From: Apus apus
Taxonomy: Eukaryota; Chordata; Aves; Apodiformes; Apodidae
Direction of reading: 5' to 3'
DNA: 64,000 bases
Assembly: GCF_020740795.1 (NCBI RefSeq)
Contig: NC_067282.1
Span: 128,583,132-128,647,131 of the forward strand
Shown: one piece after another, positions 59,501-64,000 of the stretch
How positions within the stretch are numbered: position 1 is the first letter of the stretch
Layout of the letters: every line of letters begins with the position of its first letter
The notes under the pieces: generated by a model
Told to the model about the DNA's origin: nothing
Seen by the model: the letters and a program-made list of their open reading frames with translations, nothing else
Database searches by the model: none
Program-made: the position numbers and the translations under genes

Positions 59501-61001
59501 AGCTCTTCATATTCTGTAGTGGGCTTTGGGCTTCTGCTGTGCCTAAAAATATTTTTATTTTTTGTGCTGTTAGCATATTACTGCTCAAAATTTTCATTTG
59601 AGTTGCAGTACTGTGCTTTCACATTTAACTTTCTAGAACTTCTGCCCACATGATATATTTTATTACTCAGACAGGAATAATTTGACTTTAACAACTTCTT
59701 GTATATTGCTGTTTAATCATCCTGGATTTTCCTTGTTCTGTTAGAGATTTTGACAGATCACATGCAGCCAGCCTTTAAATAGTTTCCACACTGTCTGCAA
59801 GCAGATAATGATTTTAATTTTTTTCTTTTAGCTTCTTTCTTTAAAAAACTAGTTTCCTTTTGATGTTACATGCCACTGTGACATATTTTTTATGGCATGT
59901 TCATTCGTGTATTGATTTAAGAACATTTATAGCTGTTCATGTCATGCTGTGCTACTTGTGTCTTGAGCCAGGTGCTACACATGGCTCAAGATTAAATCAA
60001 GAGCTGCTGCTTTTCTGGTGTGTTCTCTAATTAGTTGTTGCAAAAAGCAATTATTTATGGTGGACAAGGTAATATCTATTTAGCCTACGTATGATCAAAT
60101 GAAGAGTGATACTAATACTTGTTTGCTACACTCACGGCTTTAGTGTTTTTCAAAAAGCTGTGAAGATCTAGCAATCTGGATCATCCACCTCGGTGTGTTG
60201 ACCTTTGCAATTTGCCTAGAAGCACTGACTTCCACATCTAATCTTGGTTTAGTGGCTTATTTCTGCTGTTCTTTCTTAACTGAAAGCCTGTCTGGACACA
60301 CTCCCCAAGGGAGCTCCTTCAGAAATTGTAAACAGTTCATTACATTGAGAGTTGGGAATTTTAAAGCTTATGTTAGGCTGTTTTCTTAAACAACATCTCA
60401 TTTCCCTCTTCAGTTAGAGTGTCAAAGAAAGGCCATTACAACTGGCTGTAGAGACAGACACAACACAGTTTCACTTCAAACTGTCTTCAGCTAGTTCTGC
60501 CAAAACATCTCCCTCTTGACCTAAACCACATTTTTCCCTAGCCCAATTTCAGGCCATACTTAACTCACTTACTATACTGCAACCCGAGATCGCAGTACTT
60601 CCTTCTGTTCCCAGGGCAATCTGCCAAGAGACTTCACTTTTGATGTGCATATGCACATGACAGTTCCAGAGCACTCCCAATGCCTGTTCAGCACAGAACC
60701 ACGTGTAACATGAAAACATAAATGCAGAATTAGTACCACAGCTATACAAGGATGCACTGAGTGGTGTGTTACGGGCTGTTGTGCATTCTGAATCATGCTT
60801 AGCAAACACAGAAAGGAGGACATACTTCAGGGGTTCATCAAAGCGAACTGTTGCTGCACAGTGGAAGATAATATTGACCCGGGTCAGAAGCTCCTCCTCA
60901 TCTTCAGCACTGATGGCCAGCTTGGGCTGAGTGAGTTCAGCATTAATTGGCTTAATCTTCTCGTGGAAATTAGGGCAATCTTCTCGGACCCTGTCAAAGA
61001 C
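32407..61001 (-). CDS. Fatty acyl-CoA reductase, FAR1/FAR2 family (5'-incomplete; ten exons in window)
   Basis: Family role: NADPH-dependent two-step reduction of long-chain acyl-CoA to fatty alcohol, supplying ether lipids and wax esters. Mammalian members are peroxisomal; in birds FARs also feed preen-gland wax. Ten exons in consistent phase give 452 residues (about 64-515). The missing ~63 residues carry the TGxxGFLG nucleotide-binding motif. Visible features are [13 protein letters not shown] (exon 2), HISTAY (about 150-155), the YTYTK active-site motif (Y204, K208), RPSIVGASW, the C-terminal Sterile domain with DVRQLHW and LTGRKPR, and two hydrophobic stretches (about 474-484 and 492-507) forming the C-terminal membrane anchor. 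All key parts are intact and every intron is GT-AG. Exons 8 and 9 look FAR1-like ([13 protein letters not shown]), while VADMIPVD and GWYTAVHR look FAR2-like, so FAR2 or a FAR1-like third paralogue are both possible and I give no symbol. Confidence 0.93.
32850..33120 (+). mobile_element. CR1 LINE 3' end in FAR intron 10 (antisense to gene)
   Basis: Standard CR1 tail: ATATGAGGAAGAAATTCTAT, CTGGCACAGGTTGCCCAGAG, GTTCAAGGCCAGGTTGGATG, GTGTCCCTGCCCATGGCAGG, GATGATCTTTAAGGTCCCTT and the tip CATTCTGTGATTCTATGAT. It fills about a third of the 793-bp intron. Confidence 0.9.
33363..33490 (-). CDS. FAR coding exon 10
   Basis: 128 nt, acceptor AAATCCCAG, donor GTAAGT. It encodes [20 protein letters not shown] to AAKQHLR (about 420-461), including the family-typical [12 protein letters not shown] and GAKKYLL blocks. 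Confidence 0.94.
33785..33797. repeat. (CA)n microsatellite in FAR intron 9
   Basis: Six or so CA units, with further TG/CA-rich sequence just upstream (33,751-33,770). Confidence 0.8.
34169..34298 (-). CDS. FAR coding exon 9
   Basis: 130 nt, acceptor CTCTGTTTCAG, donor GTAAGT. It encodes [15 protein letters not shown] through [10 protein letters not shown] (about 377-419), with the MMK.I.RLHK start and the LN.EDKK end typical of FAR1 exons. Confidence 0.94.
34904..34933. repeat. (AT)n/(AC)n microsatellite in FAR intron 8
   Basis: Alternating ATATATAT followed by ACACACATACATATATA. Confidence 0.85.
36148..36502 (+). mobile_element. CR1 LINE 3' end in FAR intron 8 (antisense to gene)
   Basis: It runs from ATAGCCTGGAGAAGAGAAGG through ACTTCCCCTCCCTGGGGGTG and GTTCAAGGCCAGGCTGGATG to the tip CCATTCTATGATTCTATGAT. 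It is one of the cleaner copies and belongs to the same tail type as the copy at 32.85 kb. Confidence 0.92.
38882..39053 (-). CDS. FAR coding exon 8 (start of the C-terminal Sterile domain)
   Basis: 172 nt, acceptor TCCCTTACAG, donor GTAAGA. It encodes [20 protein letters not shown] to YMRLTGRKP (about 320-375). [13 protein letters not shown] is FAR1-like. [11 protein letters not shown] and the LTGRKPR end are shared across the family. Confidence 0.94.
39186..39236 (+). mobile_element. Possible short CR1 3' tip remnant
   Basis: CTGAGGGTTGGACAAGATCATCTCATGGTCCC resembles the CR1 tail block usually read as GGTTGGACTAGATGATCTC followed by GGTCCC, but it is only about 50 bp and lacks the terminal repeat. 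Confidence 0.4.
41231..41250. repeat. (GA)n microsatellite in FAR intron 7
   Basis: About ten GA units. Confidence 0.9.
43671..43738 (-). CDS. FAR coding exon 7
   Basis: 68 nt, acceptor CTTTTCCAG, donor GTAAGG. It encodes [22 protein letters not shown] (about 297-318; CNCTTG and NPF.WGE are family-conserved). Its first base completes Arg296 and its last begins Glu319. Confidence 0.92.
43739..46423 (-). other. FAR intron 6
   Basis: 2.7 kb with no recognised repeat or gene. The minus-strand frame of exon 6 stays open across the donor to a stop at 46,255. Confidence 0.6.
46424..46542 (-). CDS. FAR coding exon 6
   Basis: 119 nt, acceptor GTCCCGCAG. It encodes [14 protein letters not shown] to GWYTAVH (about 257-295) and two bases of an Arg codon. 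The donor is GTGGGA, the weakest of the set. [11 protein letters not shown] and GWYTAVHR resemble FAR2. Confidence 0.93.
46543..50806 (-). other. FAR intron 5
   Basis: 4.3 kb. A/T-rich, with no recognised repeat family, RNA gene or extra exon. Confidence 0.6.
50807..50851 (-). CDS. FAR coding exon 5 (45-nt microexon)
   Basis: Fifteen codons, [15 protein letters not shown] (about 242-256), acceptor TTTTTTGCAG, donor GTATGT. The exon is phase 0 on both sides, so skipping it would keep the frame and remove a conserved loop after the RPSIVGASW block. It is too short to appear as an ORF and was found by family order. Confidence 0.9.
50852..52218 (-). other. FAR intron 4
   Basis: 1.4 kb with an A/C-rich low-complexity stretch near 51,292-51,335. 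Nothing else recognised. Confidence 0.6.
52219..52396 (-). CDS. FAR coding exon 4 (catalytic YxxxK)
   Basis: 178 nt, acceptor TTTTCTGTAG, donor GTAAGC. It encodes [14 protein letters not shown] to GASWHEPFP (about 183-241). The YTYTK motif (codons at 52,330-52,332 for Tyr and 52,318-52,320 for Lys) is the extended short-chain-dehydrogenase active site. [11 protein letters not shown] follows, as in all FARs. Confidence 0.95.
52397..58001 (-). other. FAR intron 3
   Basis: 5.6 kb, the longest complete intron in the window. It carries an old CR1 copy at about 55.9-56.66 kb. ORFs such as 53,075-53,491 (138 codons, plus) and 55,111-55,479 (plus) show no domain and are taken as noise. Confidence 0.6.
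55875..56662 (+). mobile_element. Old, degenerate CR1 LINE in FAR intron 3 (antisense to gene)
   Basis: The recognisable order is: a CATCAGATACTGAGAACAAG stretch, TTGAGCGGCCATACCTTGAG and TACTGCATGAGTTCTGTCTG (equivalent to LEYC..VWP), GGGACTCTTTGGGCTGCAGA, and CATCAGAAACTTCTGGAACT followed by TGGGTGGCAGAGGC. It resembles an old CR1 lineage, not the copies with the CATTCTATGATTCTATGA tip. The part left of 56,130 is less certain and no clear tip is seen. Confidence 0.6.
58002..58181 (-). CDS. FAR coding exon 3
   Basis: 180 nt, acceptor CCTCTCTAG, donor GTAAGT. It encodes [14 protein letters not shown] through EPKKLFDLV (about 123-181), including FIHISTAY with the SDR-type Ser/Thr of the active site (about 152) and IDEVIYPPP. 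Confidence 0.95.
58182..60825 (-). other. FAR intron 2
   Basis: 2.6 kb. A/T-rich, with no recognised repeat or additional exon. Confidence 0.6.
60826..61001 (-). CDS. FAR coding exon 2
   Basis: 176 nt. The acceptor is TGCTTCAAG before 61,001 and the donor GTATGT after 60,826. It encodes residues about 64-121 ([10 protein letters not shown] to FDEPL) plus two bases of a Lys codon. It contains the conserved [12 protein letters not shown] block of the NAD-binding domain and TQPKLAIS, a FAR1-type stretch. The upstream intron is phase 0 and longer than 3 kb. Confidence 0.93.
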
Positions 61002-64000
61002 CTTGAAGCACAAACAGAGAGAGATCAGGTACAGAATTAGGCTACTGAGATCACTTTGATTAGTAGCCAGTCTGGCTATATCAGTGAATGAAACTGGCAT
61101 AAAAAAGAATGCCTGTCTCTTTCAGAGGGAGGACACAGGTGAGATGATAAAACTGTTATTTCACTTGTTCCCTCCCATGGGAAAACCTCACAGGGGAAAC
61201 AGAACAAAAATACAGGAGATAATGCCTTGTCCTGAAGAGATGAATGAATCTTAAGCTGCACCACCCATTTTCTGGGACAGCCATGGAAATTCCTGTAGTT
61301 TCCTATCTCCCAAAACCACACTCTAGGGCTGCTTGCAGGACCATAGCAGGAGCTAAAGAGGAGGGCAGAGTATGGAGTGGGAAAATCTGGGAAGCACTGT
61401 ACTCACTCAATTATCTTGATGGTTCTACAAAGAACTTGAGGAGAGGAGGGAAGCAGGGCACATTCTGGTTCCTCCCCTTCCTTATGCTGCTCCTTGCCTA
61501 CTGTCACTCTTTGTTCAGGTCAGATGAGTCTTGTGGGGAACTGCTTTTGCGATGGAAAGATAGGGAATCTCAGGAACCCATACTGCTAAATCTGCTGACT
61601 GCTAGCAGCAATTTTGCACGACTGGACAATTGCTCAGCTAGTTGTCCTCTTAAGCTGTCTTCTAGATCTTTTTTTAATATGACTATGATCCATAGCTCTT
61701 TCCAATACACATTTTCTGCCCAGTCTTCTGCAGAATGACAAGACTGTGCATCTGTTCACTAAAAGCATCCCTACTTTTCCATATATTGTTCTGATGACCT
61801 GTTCAAAACCAGCATATGGCACCGTGTTTTGCCTAAGATCTGAGACAGCAGGTACCCTGAACAGCAAGACAACGCTGCTCAAACCTTCTGAAAGGAAAAG
61901 GAATTAAATACTGTCATGTGAGAAGTGCCTGTGTGAAAAGAGCAGTTTCCTCAGTTGTCATTTTTGCTCTGCGAGTAGCTCAGAGTCGCTGATAACAGCA
62001 CAGTAGGTCTGGGTGCAGGTCTGCCTGTGCCCTGGAAGCAAATGGGTCCACTTTGAGACCTTTTATTTGGCAAATCTCACAGACAAAGAAGAAGATTGAA
62101 TGTCAAAACACTACAGGAGTTTGCTGGAGTAGGATGGGGTTCAAAAAAATCATCCTGAGTTTAGAGGTGTCTGTTCTAAGGGTTTTGTATTACTGGCCAG
62201 CATTACTGTATTTGAGCAACTTCAAATGAAATAATAGTAACAGTGAGGTTCAAAAAGCTCTTTCCTTTTAGGGGCAGACTGACAATAACAAGGGTAGAAA
62301 GAATAAATAGAACAGAGAGGTTGTGGGATCTGAATAGCTACAATCTAGATTTCAAAGGATAACCACACTTCAAAGGTAACTAGCCTATTGACAGGAATGA
62401 CTAATCATAGAATCATTTTGGTTGGAAAAAACCTTAAAAGATCATCAAGTCCAATGGTTAAAGCACTGGGACAGATTGCTGGTGGGTGCTGTGGGCCTTT
62501 GGATGTATTTAAGAGGTGTCTAAATAAGCACTTCCAGGAAAGGCAAGGAAAAGCTGAACCCACCTTGGGGGAGAAGGAAGGGCCAGCTGGCTTCTCAGTA
62601 GCTCTATTTTTGGTTGTTTCCTCTACTCTGTAGCTTACTCATCGGTAACACCAAGTTTGAAAATCTCTTTACTATCAAGGCCTCTTTTCTAGAGATTGTT
62701 CCATTTTTTATTTGCCCACTGCTTATGTAAGAGCAGAAATTGTGTGACATAAATTAAATTTACTAAAAGAAAAACACATATGAAAGAGTAAATTGGTACT
62801 AATAGCAGTATTTTCTTTTTTTAAAAAGGGATTACTGTCTTTCTGCTTATCTGGCAACCTCATAGATAAACCAAAATGTTCTCAGGGATTAAAAAGTGAT
62901 AAGGAAACTGTTAGCCTTCCCCACTAAGCAGCACACTTTCTATTTGACTTCACATATTTAACATACAGTGGCAGATCCTTCACAAACCTGAAACTTGAGC
63001 AAGTTAACAGAAGTTAGGACTTGATAATGTAATTTAATTTCTCTCAGTTGCACCCAACTACATGAGTATTTCAGCAATGTAGTCAAGGCCAGAGAGTAGA
63101 TTTCTAGACAGAGAAAGCTAGGAGTGAGCAAAGATGTTGGAGAGAACTGGCTGGATCACAGGAACCCAATTCCTAACAGCCTAAGTTCAGAACTGGGTAC
63201 TAGCAGCATTAGTGTCTGAAAAATCTTGTCTTGTAACAAGAGGATGCTAGAGTGGCTGTCCAAGTATGCATCATCTCATGAGAGATCACACATGAGCAAA
63301 CCCTGACAAGGCACAAAATGGAAAGGTTTCTCAGAGAACCCATGTAAGACCAAAACTATCTTTTAAGAGTTTTAGGAACGATTCTGCATTTTTTTGTTTT
63401 ATTGCAAAGAGAGTGCAAAACTTCACCCAAATGAGAGTTATTTTACACTTGTTTTGTTTTGGCACAATTAATGCAAAGACAGAGAATGAATCAGCCCTTT
63501 CTCTGTTTTTCCTTTTTTTTTTTTTAATATGATATATAAAAAGAGTAGTATTTCTGCAGTTCCAGCCTTGCTTGATTTTGTGCAGTTTTATTCTGCCTAA
63601 GTGCCATCTCTGCCTGACATTCCCACCACAGAAAATACCCCCTTCAGTTTCTGTGCAGTTTTCTGCAAGGTATTGCCTACTAACACACGCCACTCCACAG
63701 CTGCAGTTTTTCAAGCCTCCATTGATTCACTGCAATTTCTAAATGCAAGCTCACAAATCAGCATCCTGCTTTGGAAACCTTCTGGATCATAAGAACATTC
63801 AGTTCATTGCCAGCATTAAATGAGATAGCAGGAGCAGCTTTTAAATCCATGTCTGCTACCTCTTTTATAGCACCTGAAGATCTCAAGCTTGTCAGTGTTT
63901 TACAGGATACTGCAACAAAATTTAAAGACAAAACAAAGGCAGCTTATTCAATGCTGTTTCCTACAGCTCAAGGAGTGCTTTAAAATAAAGATGATGCTTA
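61002..64000 (-). other. Part of FAR intron 1 (5' edge outside the window)
   Basis: At least 3 kb upstream of coding exon 2. I searched the minus strand for the first coding exon (the TGxxGFLG motif) and did not find it, so the start codon and promoter are beyond 64,000. The 164-codon plus ORF at 61,244-61,738 has no recognisable content. A composite CR1 fragment lies at 62.4 kb and a T-run at 63,509-63,525. Confidence 0.6.
62404..62541. mobile_element. Composite CR1 remnant: antisense tip joined to a sense internal piece
   Basis: 62,404-62,455 (ATCATAGAATCATTTTGGTT, then a GGAAAAAACCTTAAAAGATCATCAAGTCC block) is the complement of a CR1 3' tip. Directly after it, 62,463-62,541 (GCACTGGGACAGATTGCTGG and TTGGATGTATTTAAGAGG) reads like the plus-oriented internal CR1 block GCACTGGAACAGGTTGCC. 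The first half is certain; the second is a judgement. Confidence 0.6.

Noticed and set aside
61244..61738. 164-codon plus-strand ORF in FAR intron 1
   Set aside because: No domain or repeats, and no splice-linked exons. Taken as chance.
1..64000. Endogenous retroviruses, LTRs, tRNA or rRNA genes, CRISPR arrays
   Set aside because: I saw no primer-binding site, paired LTRs, gag/pol-like frames, cloverleaf-type genes or regularly spaced repeats. A computed repeat and tRNA scan would be needed to exclude small remnants.

Overview
This is vertebrate nuclear DNA, almost certainly from a bird. Coding sequence is split into short exons with GT-AG introns, and the interspersed repeats are essentially all CR1 LINEs with the avian-type 3' tip (GATTCTGTGA or ATTCTATGATTCTATGA). 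I saw no mammalian SINE or L1 and no clear retroviral LTR. No bacterial features (operons, CRISPR arrays, insertion sequences) are expected or seen.

Right half (32,407 to beyond 64,000, minus strand): one gene, a fatty acyl-CoA reductase of the FAR1/FAR2 family. I could reconstruct ten coding exons with canonical splice sites and matching phases. They give 452 residues. About 63 N-terminal residues, holding the Rossmann glycine motif, lie on an exon beyond the right edge, so the full protein would be about 515 residues, the usual length of vertebrate FARs. The exons carry the YxxxK catalytic motif, the C-terminal Sterile-type domain and the hydrophobic C-terminal anchor. No break is seen. The residues are a mixture of FAR1-like and FAR2-like states, so the paralogue is left open.

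Left edge (145 to about 1,890, plus strand): the last two coding exons and 3' UTR of a gene I do not recognise. It ends in a Gln/Leu-rich amphipathic helix and an Ala/Ser/Pro-rich tail. It is transcribed toward the FAR gene, so the two are convergent with about 30 kb between them.

Middle (about 1,900-32,400): intergenic DNA plus the FAR 3' UTR, with CR1 copies at 2.6, 4.4, 7.2, 17-19, 21.7 and 26.0 kb. The 17-18.6 kb copy still encodes a readable apurinic-type endonuclease domain with its catalytic motifs. It is followed by an inverted/direct CR1 fold-back at 18.57-19.16 kb. Other notable points are a nearly perfect 48-bp palindrome at 31,164-31,211, a C16 tract at 26,956, and a short peptide-level echo of the left-edge gene's C-terminus at about 27.1 kb.

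I did not find a convincing new biological system. The items most worth checking are the FAR paralogue question, the 27.1 kb echo exon, the CR1 fold-back and the 31.2 kb palindrome. CR1 boundaries and family resemblances are judged from memory of the consensus and are approximate.
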